Source of the DNA: Daucus carota subsp. sativus
Taxonomy: Eukaryota; Streptophyta; Magnoliopsida; Apiales; Apiaceae
Length of the DNA: 64,000 nt
Direction of reading: 5' to 3'
NCBI RefSeq assembly: GCF_001625215.2
Contig: NC_030387.2
Coordinates: 10,568,501-10,632,500, forward strand
Below are positions 19,844 to 30,736 of the stretch, one piece after another; the stretch's first letter is position 1; every line of letters begins with the position of its first letter. The notes under the pieces were generated by a model. The model worked only from the letters and a program-made list of their open reading frames with translations, ran no database searches and was not told the origin of the DNA. The position numbers and the translations under genes are program-made.

Positions 19844-22800
19844 TTTTTGTTGTGTTTTAAATAATATTCGTGTGTCATCATATTATTTTGAACATAACTA
19901 TTACGTCTTATTTTTTAACAGAATATGTAAATATGAAATATAACACTTGCAATCTGATAGCATTGATAGTAATAATATATACTATATTTAAAAAAAAGTT
20001 TATGGATAAAAACAACATTTGAACTGATTTTTCTATATTCAAATTCGTTAGGATATAAAGGCCACTACCATATTATCTACATGTTCAAAATTATATTCGA
20101 AATTAATACTGAAACTTTTAAAATTTAAATATATTATACCTCATTAAAGAGATCTGTAATTTATTGTTGAAAATTATTAAATTATTTCATCCAATATGAA
20201 AACTTGTTCTTGATATATGAATTACGATATCCTAAATCATGATTAGATGAAGATGTGTGGTCCGCGTTGTTTTACATTTATTTCTCTTTTTTTTAGCGTA
20301 TGTTTGTGTAATAGTTGAGTGATATATGATGGACAGACCATCAACACATTCTTTTTTATCATATGTTGCACACACCTTGTATAACTAATAATTGAAACAT
20401 ATATTGTACGTAAAAGACCCTACCTTACTTTATTATAAAAGCATCAATTGAACTACCAACCTTATAATTGTACCCGAAAAATTCTGACATGTTTGACGTG
20501 GCTTACTAAGGCCGACAATATCAGACACGACCCGAACCCCACCCGAACCCGCAACCCAATTTACTGAGACAAAACCCGAAAGTGACCCGTTTAACACGAA
20601 ATAGACCCTAAATTAGAATTTCGTTTCTAATAACTTCATTTTTCAATTTTATTAAATTTTAAGTGATTTTAGCTTGACCCGAAATCGACCCGATTTCTAA
20701 CACGAAGACGACTCGTTACCCGAAACTGCCACCCCCATGGCTTACCCTTTTAATTTTCATATCAATTGTATAGTACTTCAATGTCTTTTTTTTTGTTAAT
20801 TTAAAATATTATATGATTATTACTTTGATACCGCGTGTTGTAATATTGTCTTGTTATAAAATATTAATTTTTTATCATTAGTTTTCTGAGCTTGTTGATT
20901 AAGACTTTTAATGATTTTTCATGTAATTGTTCTAAACCAGATCTCAAATAGCAAAAATAGAGTAGATGTCAGTTAGGGAGCGTGAAGTTCATAAAAATAA
21001 GAAATATTTAGTTTAATTAGTCGTATAGTTACTTTTTTAGCTTTGTGCAAACTCACATTTTTAAATATTTTGATACTCTTATTTCTTAGAGGTGAGTAAT
21101 GTAGCATATCATGTTCAATTGTTAAAGATCAAATCAGGTGTTTTGTGGATTATGGAAAACTATTCTTGTTTTATTCCTGTTTAATCAGATATTAGATTTC
21201 ACCTTATCGCGTCGGATTAACCATTTCAGCATTAATTATATTTTTTATTAGTTTATTTTGTAAATGATTAATTAATTTAATTATAGTTTGAATCATTTTA
21301 TTTAACTCGTATGTTATACATTGATGGATGGCATATTAAAATTATAGTTTTAAGACTTTAATTTATATATGTAACTTATTTCTCTGTGTTATTTTATTTT
21401 AAGCAAGTAAAATTTATAACTCAATTCTTTTTAGTAGGTCTCGTAAACACGGTTTATTATTATTTGGTTGACTTTTGATTAAAAATATAGAATTTCCCTA
21501 AATTCACTTTTGTATCACAAGTTATAATATTTCAAATTTCAAATTCATATATTACCAAAATCACATCATTTAGACATATTTTCTAACACCAAATTTGATG
21601 TCTTTGTAACTATTCTTATATCTATAATTTTTTTTTTGAAAAGATTTGGTTACACGTCGAATTCTGAATTTATAAGTTTAAAATAAAAAGTAATCTAAAT
21701 AAAAATATTCTTTCAATTATCTTATTTCATTGTTCTTCAGAATATTGTAATCTCTTTACAAGTCACCTTTTATAATTAAAAAATATATATATATGACATA
21801 GTCCATGTTGAAAGCCCATCAATTTTTTATTTTTCAAAGATGCTCACCGAAATCTTAGTTTTTGTGCTTATTTCTCACATTCGTAACTTAAATTTCTCTA
21901 ATATTGTATCGGTACTCGTTTAAAGTATTAAGTTAGATTTGAATTCATCCAATTTTATTCAAATATGAATTATATCCATTTTTTGAAGTCTGAAACATGG
22001 CTCGAGCCCAATTGTTCAAATTCTTTTTCAAATTTAAATTTATTACGTAAGTAATTAATTTATGGATATTAATCTATCATGTAAAAAACATATGAGACTT
22101 ACCTGAAATAATAACTTATCTCAAATAAATAAAATATTGAAAAGAATATAAATACAACAGTTTTAATGTATGAGTTTAATGCTTTTGAATAAAAAAATTA
22201 ATCGCATGTGTAGCTCAAGTGGTTTGAGTGGTGTAATTGTAATGAGTCGAGCACATGATATTCCATTAGTTGTTTTTTTCCTTTTAATGCATTGAACAAA
22301 TAGCTATTGGGTGCACCTTCATTTCATTATTATTAATATACTTTCGCTTTATTTAGTTTTTCACACCGACACTTATAAAGCTATCATAAAAGGTTATAAA
22401 AATGATCATATATAAAAATTAATATAAATTTTAATATGGATTTAGTTGATAATTTAGCAATATGAACTTTTTATTTATTTAAATACTAAAACATGATATG
22501 AATTTAAAAAAGTTCCTTCATTAATTAAATTATTTGAGTTTTACAATTTAAAATGAATAATTTTGTTGGTGATATAATTTCGTTGATCTGATAGTTGTTA
22601 CACGTAAATTCTAGCAAATATAGAGATCTTTTTATAATTATGTAATAATAATTTTTATTAAATACATAAATTATATAATAATAACTAAATTTTAATATTT
22701 TAGTATTTGATATTTCTAATATTTTATTTAAAGGGTTTCGCTAAGCAATCATTCATTGTATTAGCAAACCTTTTACGAAGGTCTTAAATTTTAAGCTACA

Positions 22801-22960
22801 TAAATAAAATCGAGAAATGATTATTTGATGTATGTTGCAATAAATTTCTCTGCTAATCCGAAGTTGCACATAAGATTTCCAAGCTTTGACCCTTGATTAC
22901 TATACAGAAGCCTTGATTAAATTTCAAGACATGATTGTTTTCATGTTACGATAGATATAT
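19844..22960. other. AT-rich gene-free stretch between duplicated modules
   Basis: No open frame of note and no gene family recognised. It separates the second and third zinc-finger modules. It holds a dispersed repeat (20511-20736) and a weak tRNA-like segment (about 22203-22260: TAGCTCAAGTGG resembling a pol III A box, then GAGTCGAGCAC resembling a weak B box) that might be a SINE head. Confidence 0.4.
20511..20736 (-). repeat. Dispersed repeat rich in GACCCG, copy A
   Basis: Words such as ACGACCCGAAC, GAAATCGACCCGA and CGTTACCCGAAA, with the core AATTAGAATTTCGTTTCTAA. The reverse complement recurs at 30737-30975 with the same order of words. No TIR or target duplication was found. Confidence 0.7.
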
Positions 22961-22969
22961 ATATGTATG

Positions 22970-23204
22970 TATGTCATACACAAGAGCGGGTTTGCAGTTA
23001 CATTGGACCTTCCTTAGGTCTGAGCAAATTGCATCCTATCAACTTGAGACTGTTGGTGAATTATGAATATGATATCTATAGAGCATAGGCAGAGAACACA
23101 GATTGTATAGCGCACACGGCCTATTGTACTCGTTCTTTCTTTATTTTTTTTGGGTGCAGTTTGAGATCGAGATCATGGTTTTCCTTTTACGTATTGCAAT
23201 TCTG
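22970..23204 (+). repeat. Upstream module of the third zinc-finger copy
   Basis: GCATAGGCAGAGAACACAGA and CGCACACGGCCTATT match 17485-17526 closely. It is followed by TTTTTTTTGGGTGCAGTTT, which equals the boundary of the Stowaway insertion at the second copy. Confidence 0.7.
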
Positions 23205-23367
23205 CTCCCCATTGATATTCCATGCCTGAAGATCTGCCAAATATCATAAAGGTTTTCATAAATTTTCTCTTACTCTTGCAGATCAATCTGTCGCCATCAA
23301 GTCTCCTCCTTTCTGTAGTTCATACAAAAAATATCTTTCTCTGGATCTTCACCTGGGATTGAGCTGA
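23205..23367 (+). pseudogene. 3' stub of a third zinc-finger copy
   Basis: Matches only the last quarter of the zinc-finger gene: the stretch for VP.DLP..HKGF, then ADQSVAIKSPPF, and finally codons for LSLDLHLGLS and TGA. The finger and N-terminal part are gone: the upstream module joins directly to the 3' part, so an internal deletion removed most of the coding region. A small insertion near its start also breaks the frame. The EAR motif survives in the nucleotide sequence although the gene is dead. Confidence 0.82.
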
Positions 23368-23899
23368 TAAATTATACATCACACATAATCCCATTCCTTC
23401 TCCATGCAGTCTGGTCTGCATAAGAAGACTGCTCATTTCCAGTTCAAGTGCTTAGTTGTTGTTTGTAAAGAAAGAAGGCTCATTCAAGTGCTTGGCTGTT
23501 AGTATTTCTTAAGAAACAAGGCTCAATACATGTATTTCTTTAATTGCAGAAAAAACAAAGGTTAGCTTGTTATGTACTGTATGAATTTATTATTTAAAGG
23601 AATGTAGTTATATCCTTCTTGTGAAATTTATATTTTTCCTAGGAATTTGTATAAAAGGTTATCCGATTGTAAGTCAATTTTATTGCAAGTCAAATTTTGT
23701 TATTCTTTATTTAAACGTTTAGAAAAATTTTAATTCCTCACTAATAAATAGTGAAGTTTTAGTTTTGTTCATATTTCTTTCCAATCTATTTTTGGAGTAC
23801 ACATCAAAAATATAATAAATTTGTTAAATAATTACTTCAGTTTCATAAATCATTACACATCATCAAACATAAAATAATTCAACAAAAAATACTCCATTT
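23368..23899. other. 3' flank of the third zinc-finger stub
   Basis: Downstream sequence of the duplicated unit (CAGTCTGGTCTGCAT, TTCAAGTGCTTAGTTGTTG) matching 18845-18900, ending at the insertion point of the retroposon at 23907. No separate gene. Confidence 0.55.
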
Positions 23900-23906
23900 A
23901 GATATC

Positions 23907-24703
23907 AATGGAGTATTTTTTTTTTGTTGAATTAGGGTATTCCCCTCTTATTTCTCTCTCAAAAATTAGGATTTGGAAAGCCGCCGTCTTCTTTCAAGCT
24001 AGTTGAGGGGCTTCCATCGGTTTCTTCTACGGTGGAAAGCCCTAATCCCTTTGTTTTCTTTCATCTTCGTTGATTTTCTTTCAATAAAACCCAACTTTTT
24101 GGGTGTTTGTGTGTCTCTCCTTTTGGACTGTGTTTGGTTGGTCTCTCCTTTTGGAGTGTTTTGTTATGTTTATGTTTAGTTATGTTTGGATTCATCCGAT
24201 GTTAATTAGATCTATGGAGAATGATTTTATTGATATTTTTTGGGATCTGGAAAACCCGCGTCAAATATCAGTTGGTGGTAATTATGGCAAGAGCTCACCT
24301 TTCACAACCAAAAATTGTTCATCTGTTTGGGGTTTACACTTTCTGCATGTCTATAGCTGGTATCCGGCATGTCGATAGCTGGAGTGCCGCTCCTCCAATC
24401 TCAGTTTATGAGATTAGGGTTTTCGAACACTGTTCTAGCACCGGCTTTTATGTGATAAGGTCAATTGTAATGTTGCTACTTTCTGTGATGTTGGTGCAAT
24501 TTGGATCACTTGGAAGATCTTTGATTTCATTTTTAGCTCTAAGAATGTTTAAATTCTATGTGTCAAACGATCAGGAAACAAATCAGCTAATTGTTTTTAG
24601 TATGATATTTGTTTTCCAACCTGGTTGTACAGTCAGTTGGGGGTTTGTCTCGACTGTATTATGTTCTGATTAATGAAACTGCTTTTCTTTGTGTCAAAAA
24701 AAA
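23907..24703 (+). mobile_element. Poly(A)-tailed retroposon, LINE-like, non-coding
   Basis: Flanked by AGATATC on both sides (23900-23906; 24703-24709, overlapping the tail by one A) and ending in TTTTCTTTGTGTC plus A8, a 3' end typical of plant L1 elements. The corresponding flank of the second zinc-finger copy lacks the insert. The head carries TCTCTCTC and GCCGCCGTCTTC like an L1 5' leader. The longest frames (24103-24378, 24221-24673) show no RT, endonuclease or RNA-binding motif, so it looks like an internally deleted or non-autonomous LINE of about 0.8 kb. Confidence 0.55.
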
Positions 24704-24956
24704 GATATCGCAAAACTAGAAAATTTATTTTACATTTATCAAAATATTAAACACATTTAAATTTAAAAGTCAAATCAGTTACAACCACTTCTTCGAGGAT
24801 CAAATGCATGTCACTTTGATACCAGAAATTTGTACTCCATTTCGGAAATTATATCATAATACTTAGAGTATTTAAAAATTTCTGTCATTTTTGGAACTAA
24901 AAGCCACCAAACAATTAAAAGTGACGATATTCAAATATAAGGGTTAAATGGCGTTT

Positions 24957-25225
24957 TGCTCACTCAACTGACTGGAAACTTGCAATTGGGTCATCCAACT
25001 CAAAAAGCTTTCAGTCATATCATTATAGTCTTAAAACTTTTCATTTAGGTCACTGGTTGTTACATTCCGTTAAAAATATGACAGAAAGCTGACTAAGCGT
25101 TATGACTTGGCTTAAATAAATCCACCGTGGCATGTACAGTCAGCTTAAGCGGCATTTTGGTCACTCAACTGACTACAAATTTGCAATCGGGTCATCAAAC
25201 TCAAAAACTTTCATTTAGATCACTT
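24957..25225. repeat. Direct repeat of a 'TCACTCAACTGACT' unit
   Basis: 24957-25025 and 25150-25220 share TCACTCAACTGACT, TTGCAAT.GGGTCATC and AACTCAAAAA.CTTTCA in order. Similar words near 26010-26070 suggest a third, worn copy. Probably part of a degraded transposon; class not determined. Confidence 0.55.
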
Positions 25226-25524
25226 ATCATAATATCATATAAAAGGCGATCGTTATAAATTCCACCGTCATCCGTTGCTTTTAAACAATGATCAGCTAAA
25301 CTTTGATTTGAACAATGATCAACTAAATTTTGATTTGATCTTAAAATGATTATGGGCAGCAAAATTATATTAACTATCATTTTTGTTTGATAAATTTTAG
25401 TCATGTTTGTGGTTTGTGGTGTCACATGTAAGCAGTCGTATTCCTAATTTTTGGAATGACTTTCACGGGTCGGATAAAAGAGTCGAATACATAATTATTT
25501 GGTGTCTAATTTCGTTAATACATA

Positions 25525-25756
25525 CTCCCTCCATTCCAAAATATTAGTCGCTTTGACTCTTTGCACGTATTTTGAGGTGCATAAAAAACATATTTCTAAA
25601 TATTATTTTTCAAATTTTTTTTCTGAATAAAAATAGAAATGTTAAACTTTTATTCAGAAAAAAAAATTTTCAAAAATAATGTGTACAAGTATGTTTTTTT
25701 ACACCTCAAACTACGTGCACAAAGTCAAAGCGACTATTATTTTGGAATGGAGGGAG
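25525..25756. mobile_element. Stowaway MITE, nearly complete palindrome, 232 bp
   Basis: TA-flanked ends CTCCCTCCATTCCAAAATA and its complement. Pairing extends inward through AGTCGCTTTGACT and beyond, so the transcript would fold as one long hairpin with a small loop. Confidence 0.9.
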
Positions 25757-26544
25757 TAGTTATTTAGTGTCTAATTTCGAGAAATGTATGACTCTCATGT
25801 ATTGGACAAAATAGTAAAGCATGCGATATTATATTATTAGTGGACAAAAGAGTCAAATCTGCGATATTATATCATTAGTCGTTTTTTTAAGGTATTTATA
25901 CTCCCTCTGTCTCTTTTTTAATTGTCACATCTGTAAAAAAAACACATATCAAGAAAAATTAAATATCATACGTTGTTTTCATGCATACTCTTATTTATTA
26001 TATTATAGGATTAATTATCAAGTTGGTCACATACTGCGTCCAAATATATTAAGTGAGTCACTGATTTGAAATTTCTATCTAAAATATCACTCTATCATTA
26101 GTCAAAATTCTTAAAATATTATATATTGAGTTTTGCATATTTTTTATGAATGGTATTACATCCAAATGAAAGATTTTGAGTTCTGGTATTTCAGATAATA
26201 TTTTTAGTTTTTTACAAATTTATCTACTATTTATTTTATTTAAATCAAATAAAACAATCAAAAAAATTAAAAATAAATAGTTGATAAAAAATAGTTGTCA
26301 ATCCTTAAGTAGTAGTACTGATATGGATCTGAAATTAATTTTGATAATTATTGTATTATGGAAAGCCCAGGTGTGATAAAAGCCTAAGTAAAAAGGGCTT
26401 GGGTTGATGATCTGTTATCCAAAATTCGTAGCTAGTAAATGAGGCTAATAAAAGCCCGCTGGACGTCCACATGTGAGAAACATGGGCTGTCCAACCTCAA
26501 GGCACGAGCCCCCAGCCTTGTCAAGGCCAAACCTTGAATTCAAG
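25757..26544. other. Intergenic DNA, one unpaired Stowaway-like end
   Basis: CTCCCTCTGTCTCTTTTTTA at about 25903 looks like one MITE end without partner. 26370-26540 is a GC-richer stretch with repeated CAAGGC words, origin unknown. No gene. Confidence 0.4.
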
Positions 26545-26631
26545 AGACTACAATGGATCTATGATTAAATCGTCTATTTACAACGAAATGGTATACAAAG
26601 TCAACATCTCTCAATGAATATAATAGAATTT

Positions 26632-26850
26632 ATGGCTACACAAACTATTGAGAACGAATCTATATCGCATCGAAAACCAAATACTGTATGGATTTTATTG
26701 AAAACCACTAAATTTAAAATATGGAAAATAGCCCTTAGGTGGGGAACAACTCCTTTGATGGTTGTCGCAATGGCCCTATTTGCAATCTTTCTATCTGTTA
26801 TTTTGGCCATATATAATTCTTTTATTTTATTGAAAGAATCCTTTATAACA
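26632..26850 (+). pseudogene. psbH: psbH-like plastid-derived pseudogene
   Basis: Starts MATQTIEN and keeps [19 protein letters not shown] followed by VILAIYNS, the single membrane helix of the 10-kDa photosystem II phosphoprotein (normally about 73 residues). The N-terminal part is heavily changed and the normal stop after LDGISMN is lost, so the frame runs on to 26919. It has no nuclear promoter or transit peptide and is a relic. Confidence 0.88.
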
Positions 26851-26999
26851 TTGATTTTTAGTTCATTCGATTTGGCAGTTCGATCGCAAATTATTTTTTT
26901 CAATATTTTTGGAATATGAGTTTGTGCTTGTTATAATTAATCCTATTGATAGTACAGAGAACGAGTCTGTCATCTTTTGATTTGATAGAGTTGATTCTA

Positions 27000-27530
27000 C
27001 TTCGTCTGATATTTAGTCCAGTATCCGGAACACGGAATATATAAAATAGATTAAGAAATAGTTGAATTATGATTCATACTTAATATTCACACCTCGTGGC
27101 CGGACTCCATTTTTAAAAGAATCGTAGTTTTTAAATTGAAAGAAATGTTTTTCTTTTCGTCAAGTCTTTCTTTCAATTTATTGTCATTATAGAATTTTTA
27201 TTGAATCATCATGCTTCTAGTTTGAATATGATGTTTTAATCAATATTTCTATCAATAAATAAATAAAACAACAGATAAAAGCTAGATTACATAAAAAAAG
27301 TAAAGAGAAAAAAAAGGGGAAAAGAGGATTCATGAGGCCTTTAAGAATTAAGATAAAGACGACTGAGCCAACCTGATATTTGGGTATTTTCTCCGTAAAA
27401 AGAAGTTTTTCAGATTTTTCTCATCTCCCCTCCTATCTTCAGATTTGGATATTTGGTTGTTTTCCTTAAGCTATATGAGATGAAAGTCTCATATACGGCT
27501 CTTGTAGTAGGAGTCCCACCTATCCCAATA
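27000..27530 (+). ncRNA. Remnant of the plastid petB group II intron
   Basis: The 3' part is recognisable: a domain V-like stem at about 27468-27500 (TATGAGATGAAAGTCTCATA context), then GAGTCCCACCTATCCCAAT just before petB exon 2. The left limit is uncertain. It is a DNA fossil with no reason to splice in the nucleus. Confidence 0.7.
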
Positions 27531-29125
27531 AAGTAGTATATGATTGGTTTGAAGAACGTCTCGAGATTTTGGTGATTGTAGATGATTTCATTAGTAAATA
27601 CTTTCCTCATCATGTCAACATACTGTTATACAATCTGTGCAGAAAACCAACAACTCAATATATGTGTTTGTGTGTGCGCAACAGAACAATAAACGTAAGG
27701 AGACAAGACAAAACGAAGGATATAAACTGTGATCTGAGTCCAGTGCAAGACTGTCTCCTTAAAGCGTATTCGCCTCCTCACCGTATGTGTGGAACGAAGG
27801 CTTTCCAGGATAAAACGGAATGCGATGCAGCAAAGCAGCACCCTTTAGCGAGCTTGAACAGGTCTAAAACTATCACCGACAGAAGACGAGAGAGAGGCTA
27901 GGGTTTTATGTGCGGGTGTGTGTGTTGTTAACCCTAATGATTCTATAATATTGTATTTATAGAGACGTAGGAAGATTCCGGAAAACTTGTGCGCTACTCT
28001 TCATAATTAATTAAACGCGTTAATTAATTTACGTGGTTACAAATTAAATCCGAAATCAAAATGAATTAATTTAAATCAAGCGATTAATCCGAAATCAAAT
28101 CAGAATTAATTTCTGTCAATTTAATTTAGCCCAAGCCCAGTGGAAATGCTTCGGGCCCAGATTTTGCTGCATTCGTGTCCGCAGGACGCACACGCGGAAA
28201 AGCCCGAGGCTTGCGAAGCCATGATTTTTGCCTCGAAATCCCATGATTTGCACCCCCCCTGCGCGCATGTAGGTGGTGGAGCATAACATAATAAACACAA
28301 GTAAACACTACATGGGTGTTCTACTATATAAAGGCAAAAAGAGCTCATATCCTTTTCAATGTGGGATATGAGTTCCAAACTACATTTTCCACCTCTAAGA
28401 GACTCACTTTGGATACTTCTATCTCATTCATCTCTTGGTCATTTTGAGTGATTCAAAGTGCCTCGGAAAGATCTCTCGGAGGAGAACACATTCCAATGCT
28501 CACTCAAACAATTTGACTCAAAATCGACACAACAATGTGGGGCTTAAACCCACATTTTTCCAACACATACTTAATGTCTAGAAGGCATTACGCTTACTTG
28601 TTTTTTAGTAAGAGTGGCTACGGGTTTGCTATGAGTTTTTACTATCGTCCGACTATAACGGACGCTTTTGCTTCGGTTCAATTAATGACTGAAAATAGTT
28701 ATGATTGATTGATTGATTCAATCAATTCATCGATGATCGACAAGTTTAATGGCTCTAATAATGATCTGGCATGTTTCGGGTTTATCTCACTGGTGGATTT
28801 AAAAAGCCCTGTGAGTTAACTTAGGTTGCATGTGTGGTTCTAGATGTATTGACTGCATCTTTTGGTGTAACTGGTTATTCCTTATCTTGGGACCAAATTG
28901 GTTATTGGACAGTGAAAATTCTAACAATTGTACCTGAAACTATTGTTGTAATTGGGTCGTCTTTGATAGAATTATTGGGTGGAAGTGCTAGTGTGGTCTG
29001 TGGAACAATCCACTTTGACTCATTTTTATAGCTTCAGACTTTTTGTATTGTCGTTTCTTACTGTTGTATTTATATTGATGCACTTTTGACTTTCCAATGA
29101 TACGTAACAATACATTTCTGGTCCT
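27531..29125 (+). pseudogene. petB: petB (cytochrome b6) exon 2 plastid-derived pseudogene, split by a solo LTR
   Basis: Pieces 27531-27623 and 28571-29125. The first reads DWFEERLEI and [11 protein letters not shown]; after the LTR the sequence continues with FYYRPT.TDAFASVQ, then [20 protein letters not shown] and GGSASV, all hallmark stretches of cytochrome b6. Frameshifts and lost segments occur around 28690-28830, so no protein is possible. The normal product is the haem-binding subunit of the cytochrome b6f complex. Confidence 0.88.
27624..28565 (-). mobile_element. Solo LTR, Copia-like, 942 bp, with 5-bp target duplication CATAC
   Basis: On the minus strand it runs from TGTTGGAAAAATGTGGG to CAGATTGTATAACA, with TG..CA ends. 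CATAC flanks it at 27619-27623 and 28566-28570. No internal domain remains, so it is a solo LTR formed by recombination; it looks whole as an LTR. It is younger than the plastid insert it interrupts. A diverged fragment of the family lies at 10706-10900. Confidence 0.92.
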
Positions 29126-29365
29126 TTATTGAGAATATGTATCATAGATATTCTGTAATCAATCCTTTATTACTGGGGATAAAAATAATATTTCATTGAT
29201 ACAAGTATGGATTATTTAAAAAATAAGACATGTATTTGGATATTTTTCTTGAACACTGCAATATTTTTGATATAGGTGAAACGAATTTTCTGAAGAAAAA
29301 AAGATTATGGGAGTGTGTGACTATTGATTGCTCCGGGCAGATATTTACTTTTATCCATCTGTTGC

Positions 29366-29763
29366 ATTTAAGCATCTGCAAGGGTAATTCCTATATTGGT
29401 TACCTAAAACATAATAATAATGGTTACCTGAAATATAGGTAAGCAAAAAGTTGTTTTACTCTAATGGTATTACCTATACCTGTTACCTATAATTTAAAAA
29501 TTAGTATTATTCAATATTTAAGGTAATATATATGAGAAGAGGTAGAGTTGGAGTAAATATATCTAATATTATAGGTAATATTGATGATGTGGCATTATAG
29601 GGGTTGGCTTTTTGCTCCCTCAAATAAGGGGATGAGTTTTCTCTCCCCTAAAATTTTTAGGGGCTAGGGAGTTGCGTTGGAGGACTGATTTTTGATCCTA
29701 ACCCCTAAATCTTGTCCACCTAGACCAAATATGAGTAAGGAGAGCTTGCATTGGGGTTGCTCT
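29366..29763. mobile_element. Probable degraded MITE or MITE pair
   Basis: Starts with AGCATCTGCAAGGGTAATTCC and ends GCTTGCATTGGGGTTGCTCT, worn versions of the GAGCATCTCCAATGG ends seen at 16411-16794. Internal GGTAATATTG/GGTTACCT words suggest one element, and GGGGTTGGC/CCCCTAAA from 29599 suggests another. Limits approximate. Confidence 0.4.
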
Positions 29764-29866
29764 TTCGAATAGATTATGAGTCCTTCGACAATAAAAGCAT
29801 TTCCAATGAATTCTTGAAACAAATTATTAACACTAAACTAAGAATATATGAAATATTAGTCTTTTA

Positions 29867-30172
29867 GGGTCGCTTCAAGAGAGAACCAGTTCTTAAAATA
29901 GAACCATAGAACCACTAAGGTTCTGCTGCAGAACCCTAAATTCTAAATAGATTTTTAAGATCTAAATCTAAATACATATTTTTTTCATGTTTTTTCATCG
30001 TTGTGTGTGTTCAAATGTAATTTTAAAATATAATACATAGATATGACATTTTTTTGTATGTGAAGTTCTGCTGCAAAATCTTAACTAATACTTTAGTTCT
30101 ACTACAGAACCCTACTTGATAAGGTAAGGGTTCTATGGTTCTCTCTCTAATGGTTCTCTCTTGAACATGACC
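29867..30172. mobile_element. MITE with about 50-bp terminal inverted repeats, 306 bp
   Basis: Left end GGGTCGCTTCAAGAGAGAAC, right end GTTCTCTCTTGAACATGACC, flanked by TTA at 29864-29866 and 30173-30175. Subterminal ATAGAACCATAGAACC is also inverted. TTA duplication suggests PIF/Harbinger. Confidence 0.78.
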
Positions 30173-30279
30173 TTAACAAAATATATTAGTCTTTTAATAT
30201 GTTTTTAATGGCTCTTTAAAAATTAAAAAAAAAATTAATCTCCTGTCTTCTAGAGAAAATCTACGAACTCTTAATAATA

Positions 30280-30528
30280 CTCCCTCTGTCCCTCTCATTT
30301 CTTTATAGTTTTTTTACACTACTCGACACGTATTTTAAGGCACATATAAAACATAGTTGTATAACTTATTTTTTTAAAAAAATTCTTTTTTGTATAAAAA
30401 TATAAATATCAAATTTTTATTCAGAAAAAAAAAGTTCAAAATAATTTATCAAACTACGTTTTATAAGAGAATTAGAATGCGTGCCGAGCCCCGTTCCCAA
30501 TATAAACAAATGAGGGGGATGAAGGGAG
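30280..30528. mobile_element. Stowaway MITE, about 249 bp
   Basis: TA-flanked: left end CTCCCTCTGTCCCTCTCATT, right end AATGAGGGGGATGAAGGGAG. No coding content. Confidence 0.8.
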
Positions 30529-30736
30529 TATGATATTAACGTTTTTCAAATGCTTTTCACTTCTCTTTTATTACTTCTCCAATTTTTCTTCTAAATAATA
30601 GTGTATAATAAATAGAGAGCAAATATTAATGAGAGCTAAGATTATCATGATATTCAATATATTATGTTATGTTATTTTCTAAAAATAATTTAAGAGTAAC
30701 ATTGATAATGCTCCGGTGACTCTTCATTTGACCCCA

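Larger units (their letters stand above)
26545..29365 (+). other. Nuclear insertion of plastid DNA (psbH-petB region)
   Basis: Colinear with the plastid psbH-petB-petD spacer: psbH leader, psbH, spacer, petB intron, petB exon 2, and petB-petD spacer (GGGAGTGTGTGACT.. ATTGATTG near 29310). Many substitutions and small indels show it is an old nuclear copy, not plastid contamination. It is interrupted by the solo LTR at 27624-28565. The edges are approximate. Confidence 0.88.

Noticed and set aside
24103-24673. Overlapping 91- and 150-codon frames
   Set aside because: They lie inside a poly(A)-tailed retroposon, show no recognised domain, and have no better claim than each other.
26601-26903. 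100-codon minus-strand frame
   Set aside because: Antisense shadow of the plastid-derived psbH copy.
28116-28378. Several overlapping short frames on the minus strand
   Set aside because: They fall inside the solo LTR and are GC-rich chance frames.
26545-29365. Plastid contamination of the assembly
   Set aside because: The copy is diverged with frame-breaking changes and carries a nuclear LTR with target duplications, so it is a genuine nuclear insert.
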